A stretch of 64,000 nucleotides of DNA. Origin: Spongilla lacustris (taxonomy: Eukaryota > Porifera > Demospongiae > Spongillida > Spongillidae). This document shows positions 31,601 through 40,079 of this stretch, one piece after another. Below the pieces are notes generated by a model. The model was not told where the DNA came from and did not search any database. It was given only the letters and a program-made list of their open reading frames with translations. The position numbers and the translations under genes are program-made. Location: NCBI GenBank assembly GCA_949361645.1, contig OX442420.1:8882735-8946734 (forward strand), read 5' to 3'. Every line of letters begins with the position of its first letter. Within the stretch, counting starts at the first letter, position 1.

Positions 31601-33797
31601 GCTATACAACCAATCACATTTGGGAGGGAGCTAAATTTCTGCCTAGTTCACCGTGTTCAAACGTCAGAAATGTATATATCCCACACTCATCACATATCCC
31701 ACACCCCTTCACATACACACATGCACACTCACGTGGCACACAGCCTTCAAATTTGTCTGGGAATTCCTGAACCAGCATACGATTAATCTCCTCCTTCAAG
31801 GGTCCAAGGATGAGGACTGGTCCTGTGTTTGCAAATGTGACCACACCCCTGCCACAAATGTGACCACACCCTTCACACCAATGTGACCACACCCCTGCCA
31901 CAAATGTGACCACACCCTTCACACCAATGTGACCACACCCCTGCCACAAATGTGACCACACCCTTCATTCAAATGTGACCACACCCTTCATTCAAATGTG
32001 ACCACACCCCTTCTACAAAACTCACTCTGCTTCAGTTTAATGCTTTCATATGTTGGAATATGTTCTTCAACAGCTGCACATCATTGGAGGGGTGGGGGAA
32101 GGCATGAGAGAGATATATTAAAGTGTGTGTATGACATCAGCATGTAAGGCTACGGGGAAGTGATCTAACATACACTTAGGCTCCTCTGATTGCACCGCAC
32201 TGGTAACAGATGCCTCAGAAACCTTCCTGATGAATGGCAGCTTCATGGGCAGCTTAACACGGAGGGAAAAGGGGGGGGGGGGGGGGGGGGAGCAAGAGAG
32301 AAACCTCACACTAGCAAATGTGGTGCCCTCATCTAACGCGCATACAGAATGGGCAAACTATTACCTCACCAGCCCCTCCCTCTACACATAAATGTTCCAC
32401 CATCACCAGGCTCCTCCCACCCTCGCTAGGCTCCCCATCCCCTCCACATACCCAGTCCAGACCAGTAGACTCTGAGGTCTTGGTGAACTTAGCATTCTTC
32501 TTATTGGCTTGAGCACAATGCTTAATCCTGAAATGTAATATAATCAATGTGATTGGGTAAGGGGCACACGTGGTAAGGCACACATGGTAAGGGGCACACG
32601 TGGTAAGGGGCACACATGGTAAGGGGCACACATGGTAAGGGGCACACATGGTAAGGGGCACACTTGGTGACCATTTTGGGACAATATCTATACTGCATGC
32701 CGACACCCCATAACCACTGGGCCACACCCACATCATATATGCCCACACCCACACACATGCTCACACCCACATACCCATCCCCATACACACTTTTTCCTAC
32801 CGCTTCTTGCTGGGCACCAGGCCTGTTGCCCCATCAATAGCCTGGCTGTTGACAGCAGCTGCCTGCCACCACTCCTCATCACTTCCATTGAGAATATGAA
32901 GGATGTCCCCATTCTTGAAGGAGAGGCCCTGAGAGGGACGATCCTTGCTTGAGTCATAGTCAAACAAGGCCCTATGGTGGCAGAGTAGGGTGAATGGGTG
33001 TGGCAGAGGAGGGTGAATGGGTGTGGCAGAGGAGGGTGAATGGGTGTGACAGAGAATCAGAAGGAAGTACCACAAGAGGAAGTCACATGCAGTAAATGAT
33101 ATATGAGTAAGGAAGTTATTAGGAGGAGGGGGAAGGACAAGTGAGGAGGTTAGGGAGGAGGGGGAAGGACCAGTGAGGTGGCTGGTGAAGGTATACACTT
33201 ACCGCACATAGAACTGCTTCACCACAGTGGGCTTGAGGGGAGGACTTGGAGCAGTCATGGGGCTGGCAGAAGCCTCCTCCTGAGAGTGCGGCCGATTCTT
33301 CTTGAAGTATGAAAAGTCTGGGGAAGAGGATACCATGCTGCATGTGATGCCCATCTGCACAGGCATAAGCATACACTCTGTTCACATGATATTACATGTA
33401 CATAATAAGCATAAGCTAATGGTTACCAGTGCATATGTACAGACATGCATACCTTTAGGTCTGAACTCAACAAGCAGCATGACAACAGTCCCCGCATTCT
33501 TCAATGCCATGACTGCCTCCTCACATGTGGCTGAACTAATATCTTGGTTATTGACCTGGAGTCAGCACAAAACATTTCACCAAGGCTCTCTCCTACATCA
33601 CCAGCTTTCCTCACCTCAAGAATTTGATCCCCAACTTTAAGCAGGTTATTCTTGTCAGCAACACCATTTGGTAGTATCTTGGATATGAAGACGCCTGTGC
33701 CAGCCTCCTGCCTACCTGCTATGCAAAAGCCCAGGCCAGCTCCCACCGGCCTGTTCAATACCACAGTGCGTGTAGTACTTCCCTTGGCTGGCGCAGT
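25603..33797 (-). CDS. Discs-large-type MAGUK, 3' half: PDZ-SH3-hook-guanylate kinase
   Basis: Exons read with matching splice phase: 33797-33615 (PDZ, with the GLGF loop as [20 protein letters not shown]), 33555-33453 (PDZ end, [20 protein letters not shown]), 33317-33203 (linker, DFSYFKK to KQFYVR), 32971-32801 (SH3, [32 protein letters not shown]), 32527-32452 (hook, [16 protein letters not shown]), about 32260-32150 (hook, [10 protein letters not shown]; 3' border uncertain), 31822-31733 (GK start, [25 protein letters not shown]), 26615-26443 ([32 protein letters not shown]), 26344-26235 ([19 protein letters not shown]), 26069-25981 and 25712-25603 ([24 protein letters not shown], stop). 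This order and the residues match DLG scaffolds, which anchor receptors and polarity proteins at cell junctions; their GK domain is a phosphopeptide binder, not an enzyme. Exons for PDZ1-2 and the N-terminus are not visible. A retroelement sits in the 31733-26615 intron. Confidence 0.9.
26996..27046. repeat. 51-bp foldback insertion with 10-bp direct repeats
   Basis: 'agtctggggagcagatgactg' and its reverse complement (one mismatch) surround an 8-base loop. The direct repeat 'cctcaggatt' abuts the unit on both sides (26986-26995 and 27047-27056). The tip motif is the same GTCTGGGG found at several other places in the window. Confidence 0.75.
28305..29429 (-). CDS. Tyrosine recombinase of the DIRS/Ngaro-like element
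   Basis: This open frame of up to 374 codons has a core-binding half ([20 protein letters not shown], then [14 protein letters not shown]) and a catalytic half. The expected catalytic residues are visible: Arg in [12 protein letters not shown], Lys in [16 protein letters not shown] in [19 protein letters not shown] in [13 protein letters not shown], and the nucleophile Tyr in DGYVKDSV. The enzyme would integrate a circular DNA intermediate. The start is uncertain: residues before [20 protein letters not shown] lie in a duplicated sequence (29335-29510), so that internal Met is a likely start. All catalytic positions are intact, so it may still be functional. Similar 'xerD-like' proteins are common in sponge and cnidarian genomes. 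Confidence 0.88.
   Translation of the reverse strand: MFVVAVSDPRRKGYCWVWSGLGGCDITSVELINNTGMTYCSPFSSADIFSSGMWPLLSNLEDPELRRLAQALPATVLKSRADSTSKKYLGAYRKWKVWADARQGVPSFPVKEVHLVLYMQHLSESTGSKAAVEEAVHALSWLHGLAGLQPLGGLPLVQTTLEGLKRTLARPKVRKEPIMADMLKAMVEVAGPDPSLTEIRLLAVCLLAFAGFMRCDELVKLKCDDITFNSESMVVRVQSSKTDQYRDGASLVIARTGLPTCPVAMMERYFHRGELESTHKGFVFRGVTPTKAGERLRKTRLRELLLSKISQLGYDPTLFSMHSLRAGGATAAANAGVEDRLFKRHGRWKSETAKDGYVKDSVERRLEVSKQLGI
29335..29515. repeat. Tandem duplication of about 90 bp
   Basis: 'atgtcacagccaccgaggcc' to 'ggaaactgc' occurs twice in succession, and a third partial copy ('agccaccgaggca') follows. It lies at the 5' edge of the recombinase ORF. Confidence 0.85.
29700..30550. repeat. 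30-bp then 20-bp minisatellites inside the retroelement
   Basis: About 17 units of 30 bp ('ggctgaccataatacacaca' plus 'tagccactaa') run to 30215. About 10 units of the shortened 20-bp form 'ggctgacacatagccatcaa' run to 30480, followed by degenerate units. Long ORFs on both strands here arise from the unit length and are not genes. Confidence 0.93.
31150..31490 (-). pseudogene. Gag-like remnant of the retroelement
   Basis: A short frame, [20 protein letters not shown] then KIVRQDQE and stop (about 31490-31400), resembles the N-terminal helix of DIRS-type gag proteins. A following frame contains [20 protein letters not shown], reminiscent of the 'K-x-G-N-E-x-Q' segment of such proteins. A stop and a frame change separate the two. 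The identification is by recollection and needs a profile search. Confidence 0.4.
31840..32020. repeat. Short tandem array, 'aatgtgaccacaccc' units
   Basis: About eight units of roughly 20 bp alternate between 'ctgccac' and 'ttcacacc' tails. The array lies in the DLG-like intron just upstream of the GK-start exon. Confidence 0.88.
32570..32665. repeat. 17-bp minisatellite in a DLG-like intron
   Basis: About six units of 'ggggcacacatggtaag' with single-base variants lie between the SH3 exon and the first hook exon. Confidence 0.88.
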
Positions 33798-34268
33798 CTG
33801 CAGAGGAGAACAGTCCTCAATGTCCCCCACAGTCCTCAATGCCCCTCCACAATCCTCATGCAATTCGCCTAATGCCCCCTAACTGAAAACAAGTCTTTCT
33901 TGAAAGGTGCCCCAGGACCAATTATTCAGAAATACACAATGTGCACTAGTGCATGATGAATGGATAAACTATTGTCATCAAATCATGGTGATCACTCCAT
34001 GGAAATGAATAAAAGTTTCATGTGAAATTGATGTTATCATTAATATATGGCGCTGAATGTTACAAGGGTACCCCCTCCCACATTTTTTAATGCATGATAT
34101 AAACTGCAATAATATAGATGATGTCGGTTTATTGTGTAATAACTACTGCCTCCGTTTCCCCTATATAATTGTACAGAATGTAGTGTCTATGGGATGTATG
34201 TGTACTTCTCTAATCTACTTCACAGCTGTATATACCCACTTTTCAAATAAACCTTGTTCCCAATCTTA

Positions 34269-34910
34269 TTAGGGCTTTAACTTTCCCTTCACCAGTTTCA
34301 CAACTTCAGTTGATCCCTGCTCCCTCATACCCACCTCATTTGATCCCTGCTCCCTCATGCCCACCTCAGTTGATTCCTGCTCCCTCATGCCCACCTCAGT
34401 TGATCCCTGCTCCCTCATGCCCACCTCAATTAATCCCTGCTCCCTCATGCCCACCTCAGTTGATCCTTGCTCCCACATGCCCACTCCAGTTGATCCATGC
34501 TCCCTCATGCCCACCTCAGGTGATCCCTGCTCCCTCATGCCCACCTCAGGTGATCCCTGCTCCATCATGCCCACCTCAGGTGATCCCTGCTCCCTCCTCC
34601 TCTCCACACAGTACTCCTCCACTGCCTTCCACAGTATGGCCTCACTCTCATCACATGACACATCCTGCTGAGGTCCTCGTGCAAGCACCTCTTTGAACCA
34701 CTCCAAACTCCTCCCATCAGAAGGTTTCCTTGCAATGTCCAGCATCACCTTGTAACTATTTTCCTTTGCTTCCATGGTACGACGATATTCATTACACTTA
34801 GCTTCCATCTCCTCTTTATGAATCTGCTCAGTCTCCTGGAGCCTCTGTTCCAACAGCTTTTTCTCCCTATGTGCCCTTGTCAGTGCATCTTGTGCAACAC
34901 CACTGCTATC
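34269..34910 (-). CDS. Coiled-coil exon with WKAVE block and decapeptide tail (paralogue 2)
   Basis: An acceptor (gcacag|GATAGC) at 34910 opens DSSGVAQDALTRAHREKKLL, a coiled coil (EQRLQETEQIHKEEMEAKCN...), the block SLEWFKEVLARG...ESEAILWKAVEEYCVERR, then about ten units of the MREQGSTEVG type with Pro/Ser variants (REQGSPEVGM). It finishes VVKLVKGKLKP and stop at 34269. Both the WKAVE block and the decapeptide match the exon at 14350-14931. It is probably the last exon of the gene that begins with kinase exon 2, via the exon at 35047-35119. Confidence 0.75.
   Translation of the reverse strand, partial: DSSGVAQDALTRAHREKKLLEQRLQETEQIHKEEMEAKCNEYRRTMEAKENSYKVMLDIARKPSDGRSLEWFKEVLARGPQQDVSCDESEAILWKAVEEYCVERRREQGSPEVGMMEQGSPEVGMREQGSPEVGMREHGSTGVGMWEQGSTEVGMREQGLIEVGMREQGSTEVGMREQESTEVGMREQGSNEVGMREQGSTEVVKLVKGKLKP
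34300..34600. repeat. 30-bp minisatellite, second locus
   Basis: About ten units share the 30-bp core of the array at 13970-14545, including the same variants ('cccacctcaggtgatccctg'). It is coding on the minus strand. Confidence 0.9.
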
Positions 34911-35046
34911 CTGTGCCAGTGTGTAAAATACATGTGTGCATAAATTTGATTTCTACAGGTGCATTTTAAATCATATTCAATCAAAAAACATGTACATGTA
35001 CATGTATATGTAGTTCTTAGCATGTCTGGAATGAAGATCCCCATAC

Positions 35047-35119
35047 CTTGAGGGTCTGGAGCTGTTGTTCCAACTGTTTACACCATTCCATAACACCATC
35101 GATCCCTCTCCATCTCCAC
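35047..35119 (-). CDS. Small coiled-coil exon linking kinase 2 to its tail
   Basis: The acceptor tgaacag|GTGGAG and donor CTCAAG|GTATGG bound 73 bp, read as WRWRGIDGVMEWCKQLEQQL followed by QTLK. It lies between the kinase exon and the decapeptide exon and ends in the phase that the acceptor at 34910 requires. Confidence 0.55.
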
Positions 35120-35735
35120 CTGTTCATGAGATATCATTGTGTACAGAACTCAGGTTTGAAGCCACATCAGCACCCGCTCATCAGTTTTTATTGAACCACT
35201 CAACTGATCATTAGTGCTTAAAACAAATTAGTGATCCAATTATCCTTTTTTAAATCTGGTGTGTTTACATTATTGCATGAGCAACATAATATCATACATT
35301 CTGTGCTAATAGGAACTATTTTATTATTCAACCCTGCTTTTTTGCACCTGCATAATTACCAACTTTCTGTGAACACTGTACATTGATAACTAAAGTGCCT
35401 TTTCTGAATGCTGTTTACTTAACTGATCAACTTCTGCACATGCATTGAAATATCGTTTATTTGTGGAAATAAAGATACAAAGGTGATCTAAATTACAATA
35501 AATAAAGAGAAATATTATTCTTTGACTTTGGTGAGTTTGTACATTGGCCTTTGCATTGCCAATATCAAATGGCAATGGTATTGCATGCTGGCTATGCCAC
35601 TACTTGTTATCCAAGGACTTGAAAATAATACATTTTCAATCAATAAACACTTACATAAATGACATTCAGAGAATTAAGGTCAATTAGTAAACAGAAATCA
35701 AAATTTCAGAAATTTTTATTAAAGTAATTTCTTAC

Positions 35736-36609
35736 CTCCAAAACATTTTTACGGCTGTTTTCATGTTGGGTACATAGCTTAGTGATGATGTCAATGAGCT
35801 CCTTGGATGTGGGCCTGTGGTCAGGATGGTCCTTGAGACATGACATCACCACACTATGAAGAGGATGGGACACGCCCATCTTATCCACCCAAGGCTCCCT
35901 CTTGTAGACCTGTATCTTTTGCTTCTTGGAAACCAGTGGAGGTATCTGCAGCTCGTACACAGTAGGAAACTCCTGATTGGCCACATACAGAGTGAGGATA
36001 CCATATGAAAACACATCCAACTTGGCATCATAGTTTGGATCTGGGCTCAGTGCCTCAGGAGGCATGTAAGCCAAGGTACCTGGGGCTACAGTGTGGGCAG
36101 ATCGCTGGACCTGACGTATGTCAAATATCTTGGACACACCTAGATCAGCTATCTTGGCCGACATGCCCTGTGTGAGGAGGATGTTGGGGGCAGTGAGGTC
36201 TCGGTGGATGATGGGTGTGGCCTGGGAGTGCAGGTGGAGGAGACCATAGGACACATCCCGAAGGATGGATAGCTTCAGTGGTAGAGGGATGTCAGGGTAC
36301 ATCTCTAAACACTTGGCTAGGTCCATATGCAAGTACTCCATCACAAGCCACTCATCATTATCTTTTGATCGATGCACACCTAGGAACTGTACAATGTTAG
36401 GGTGCGTTAGGTTGCCAAGCAGAGCACATTCATAATGGAACTTTGCCATCATGGCATTCTTGTCTGCCTCCCTGATTGGAAGGTTTCCTCCACGTCCAAG
36501 CAAGATGTCATGCAGCCCTTTAGCAATGCAGGGGAGGCCATTCATCTTCACCTCATACACAGCACCAAAGGACCCACGACCTATCTCCCTCCGCAGGAAG
36601 GGAAATACC
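35736..36609 (-). CDS. TKL-like protein kinase exon 2, catalytic residues intact
   Basis: The acceptor (gattgcag|GGTATT) at 36609 and donor (TTGGAG|GTAAGA) at 35736 bound an exon closely similar to that at 22255-23175. The P-loop reads EIGRGSFGAVYEVK, with CIAK, HPNIVQFLGVH, catalytic loop HRDLTAPNILL, ADLGVSKIFD, PGTLAYMPPEAL and DVFSYGILTLYV. Unlike its paralogue it keeps the first Gly, the HRD Asp and the catalytic-loop Asn, so it should be active. DFG is replaced by DLG in both. The N-terminal exon is not identified upstream. The downstream donor leads to coiled-coil exons at 35.1 and 34.9 kb. Substrates are unknown. Confidence 0.85.
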
Positions 36610-37440
36610 CTGCAATCATTAACATGAGAAACAATCTATAAAAGTGTATAAGACAGCTATCGTTATTATTAGCAGTGTCATTATAATTTCTAATTGCCAG
36701 CTTTTGACAATAACATTTCTGGTGCACCACACTCTGTAGATCCATAAAATATATGCCTCTTAACTACATTCCTTCAGGGCACTGTGATGATAAAATGTTT
36801 TACAAACCTAAGTTGTTTAACTGATTATCATGCATTGTTTACACTTAATAACTAGCATCAAAAGCATAGTCCTCAAGTAGAAATGACTGGAGATTCTGAA
36901 AATAAAGTTTGCATCTCTTATGACTGTATGGTTCAAACAAATAACCACAAACTTTAAAAATTTGGTCTCTGCATGTGTGGAGCACTGTAGCCTGGAGGAA
37001 ATGAACAAGTGCTATAGGCATCATCGCAGCTGTTGCTATTGTACTTTTTATATCTATCGGAATATTTAACTAGCGGGTACCGTATTTCGTGATCGTTGTG
37101 CCGTTCAATAACGAAGTACTACACGGAAGTCTGGAAGCAAGTAATTTTTGTTGTATTCTAGCAAAAGTGCAAAAGTTACAAAGCGGTTGGGGCTTGGAGC
37201 CCATGCAGACCCCGATGGGTGGGCTTACAGAGCCCCCTTGCTGGTGGTAGGCGTCTCCCGCCACGCCCTTGCACTTATATCGCTTCCCCCCGCCCCTAAA
37301 TCCTGGATCCACCCCTGTATGGTCCAACGTTCATGCATGTATACACATGTACTTCCCCATGTGCATGTGCTGTTATGCCCCAGATCAAGACGTCGTACTC
37401 CCATAGACTATAACGCAGCCTTGCCACTTCCTATTTCCCA
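36610..37440. other. Non-coding stretch with transposon-like tip
   Basis: No supported gene. At about 37190-37320 the sequence 'agacccc' ... 'ggatccacccctg' resembles the text at 62800-62970, suggesting a shared short element. The first exon of kinase 2 may lie here, but no candidate is convincing. Confidence 0.45.
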
Positions 37441-38052
37441 TATACATTTCTGACGTTTGAACATGGTGAATTAGGCAGAAATTTAGCTCCCTCCCAAATG
37501 TGATTGGTAGTATAGCACGTGATGGGGCCACGTGGTTAGAGGTTTAAAAGGCTGGTGCCTTAATGTGAGGGTTCATTCTAAGCTTGCGTGCACGTGCTGC
37601 TAACTTTTTTCCATGTGTGGATGTGTGGTGGATGTGGTGTTGTGGTGGTTGCCTTTCCAATAGGTCTCAAGCGAGATTCCTTGACCCACTGTGTAGACCT
37701 TGATGACCTTGATGACTGGCTGGAACATGGACTTATATGTTTGTGTACTGTTATTGTGTAAGAGCGGTTTGTTAGGACTGGTTATTTTTCCTGCTTTGAG
37801 GTTTTATCCCAATGGGTTTTCCTCACTGTGGGTTTTTTCCAGGAGGGTGTGTGGGCCCACACCCTCTAAATTTTTGCGTAGCCCCCGCTCTATGTGTTGT
37901 AATGGTGCTGTTTGGCAGTCGGTGTTTTTGTGTGCAGTGTTGTATTCTATTGCTGGTGTGTGCGTGGCAGCTGTGCACAATGAAGCTAAACCAATGCTAC
38001 ATGGTGGTTATTGAGGGGAAGGTGCTATACGGGGGGGGCATGTGGGAGGGAG
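37441..38052 (+). mobile_element. Solo terminal repeat (X-Z-Y) of the retroelement
   Basis: X (from 37441, 'tatacatttctgacgtttga'), Z (about 37760-37900, including 'ttttcctgctttgaggtttt') and Y (to 38052, 'gcatgtgggaggga') occur contiguously and in the opposite orientation to the element at 27534-31677. They are more diverged than its own repeats, and no internal region is present. It is equivalent to the A2-B2 end alone, as expected from recombination or a non-autonomous copy. Confidence 0.8.
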
Positions 38053-38099
38053 CGTCTGTTGTTTCATACTGATAGCATCCTTAAAGGAGGAGGTGGTAC

Positions 38100-39040
38100 G
38101 TAAATAGTTGCGCAGGCCGCGCAATCTGAGCGCAAATTTGCGTATAAAAGGCGCTTGGATCCAACCGGAAGTCACGTGAGTTGAACATCCTTACAATGGC
38201 GCAGTTTTGAGCTCTTTGGATTCTTGCACAGACCTTCTGGCTACGTCGTTTTTACGTTGTAAAAACGGGCAGATAAAGTGCTTCTTAGTACTTGATCGCG
38301 CCCTTTACAGTTTCCCTACATGTACAACTGATTTACGTTTGTGCCGTTAATTTGTTTTCGAAACCGCGAGTTGCACTGTGTTCCTAGTTCTTATCCATGT
38401 AACTTTCTGTATATACTGATCACTGTCACATGTTGTACAAGCACTGAGGTTTTACGTCAGTTTGAAAGGTGAGCGTGGCTCAAAGGTAAATCATCACGTG
38501 CACATGACAAAGACCGGACGTCGACCTGTTCGATCGAATCTTTACTAGTAGGTTAGAGTGTCAAATTTTGATGTCCTACATGGATTTTGATCGTTCCGAT
38601 GCCTTTGCATCTCCGTCATTTTTCTACCCAAATGAGTACATGACTGGCGTTGGGCCCGCGCACGGCTTGTGCTGTAAGACCTTGTAATGTAATAAGCAAA
38701 AAAAAAAAAACAAAAAAAAAAAACACACAAAGGAACAACAAAAATACAACGCAAAAAAAAAAACACCTTGTAGATGAGAGTTTTTCTTAGTGCTTCCTTT
38801 TATGCAGGCATATATAGCGAGAAGCTTCCCTTTGGAATGTAACCTTGGACTCTCCAAATATTTAGCTGATCACCCAGAATCCTACAATGTAGACAGGAAC
38901 AGGAATGCATGCATAAATGCATATTACATATCAAATATAGTCACCCAATGCACAGGCACACCTCCACCCACTCTTACCACTAAATAATCCCACCTACCTA
39001 CTCTTCCTCCTTCCTACTGTCACTTACATGTAACCCCTCC
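38100..39040. other. Non-coding stretch, possible TATA element
   Basis: A GC-rich segment with 'gcgtataaaaggcgc' at about 38141-38155 looks like a TATA box, but no convincing coding sequence follows on the plus strand. A-rich runs lie at 38700-38765. No gene is supported. Confidence 0.35.
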
Positions 39041-39048
39041 CCACCCAC

Positions 39049-39381
39049 TTGAGCTGGGCCTCCATATCAGTTATTGTACCAGGCCTCATGTGTGGACTCC
39101 AAGCTCTGTGACACCATTCTATAGGGTGCCGGATAAACAGAATGACCTTCAATCCCAAATACAGCATGCCCAGGTCAGGCTAACCTTGACCTTCAACCCC
39201 TTATACATGTATGGCACGAAACAAGGCTCACCCACCCGATTGAGAGGGCATCATCCAAATTATCACAGCCCACAGGATCTACATTGAATAAAAGGTGGGT
39301 GTGGTGAAGGTCCCTACGTGTCCTGACCTCTTCAGGGTGAACATCCCATGGATCGAGTCTATATGGTAACCATGGGGAGCT
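39049..39381 (-). pseudogene. DIS3L-like RNB exonuclease fragment, broken
   Basis: From an acceptor (ctctag|AGC) at 39381 the frame reads SSPWLPYRLDPWDVHPEEVR, TRRDLHHTHLLFNVDP and VGCDNLDDALSI. This matches the start of the RNase II (RNB) catalytic domain, in which the D-P-x-x-x-x-D-x-D-D cluster binds metal. The PEEV-x-x-RRDL start and the later NGVTELGVH (39118 onward) point to the DIS3L branch of exosome-type 3'-5' exonucleases. The second part then shifts frame at GVH, where about eight residues expected there are missing, and resumes as MRPGTITDMEAQLK. No other RNB exons were found, so this is a decayed fragment. Asp residues of the metal cluster survive. Confidence 0.65.
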
Positions 39382-39599
39382 CTAGAGGGGGGAGAAGGGG
39401 AGTGATTAGGGGATGACCACAGCAACATGGCCATCTCATGCCTGCCATCAAGGATAGCTTTGCTAAATAGGGTGAAGGAAGGGGAGAGATAGGGGTGAGG
39501 TAGGGTGGTGAGTGGGAGGGAAAGAAGAAAGAGAGGGGGAAAAGAGAGGAGGCACATGAGATATGAGGACACAGCACATGCTACATAGATGTGGGTATC

Positions 39600-40075
39600 A
39601 CATAACACATGTACATTACATGTATGTAGCTCGCACACACATACATGTATGTAGCTCGTACACACATGCATGCATACACACATACATATGTATACCCACA
39701 TACATGTATGTAGCTCGTACACACCTACATGTATGTATACACACATACATGTATATAGCTCGCACACACATGCATACATGTATACACACACATGTATGTA
39801 GCTCGTACACACATACATCAGTGTATGTAGCTCGCACACACATACATGTATGTAGCTCGCACACACATGCATGCATGTAGCTCGTACACACATACATGTA
39901 TACACACACATGTATGTAGCTCGTAGAAACATACATGTGCATGTATACACACATACATGTATGTAGCTCGTACACACACACATGTATACACACATACATA
40001 CATATACATGTACGTAGCTCATACACACATACATGTATGCAGCTCGTACACACAATGACATACATGTATGTGACG
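39600..40075. repeat. TACATGTA-rich tandem array
   Basis: Units of about 20-35 bp built from 'acacatacatgtatgtagct' and 'cgtac' repeat about 20 times. Overlapping minus-strand ORFs of up to 260 codons are low-complexity artefacts. Confidence 0.9.
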
Positions 40076-40079
40076 GGAA

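Larger units (their letters stand above)
27534..31677 (-). mobile_element. Tyrosine-recombinase retroelement (DIRS/Ngaro-like), split direct repeats
   Basis: On the minus strand the order is X (31677-31501), internal region, Y (28280-28168), X (28169-27993), Z (27992-27647), Y (27646-27534). The two X copies (177 bp) differ at about two positions and the two 113-bp Y copies look identical. This A1 ... B1-A2-B2 arrangement is the split direct repeat of Ngaro/PAT-type elements, in which the B1-A2 junction represents the circular intermediate. The internal region carries a recombinase ORF and a gag-like remnant but no reverse transcriptase or RNase H; tandem repeats occupy the space. Near-identical repeats imply recent insertion. 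It lies in an intron of the DLG-like gene, in the same orientation. Confidence 0.8.

Noticed and set aside
39279..40065. ORFs of 149-260 codons through 39.3-40.07 kb
   Set aside because: Most of their length is the TACATGTA microsatellite. Only the RNB-like segment near 39381-39238, in a different frame, resembles protein.
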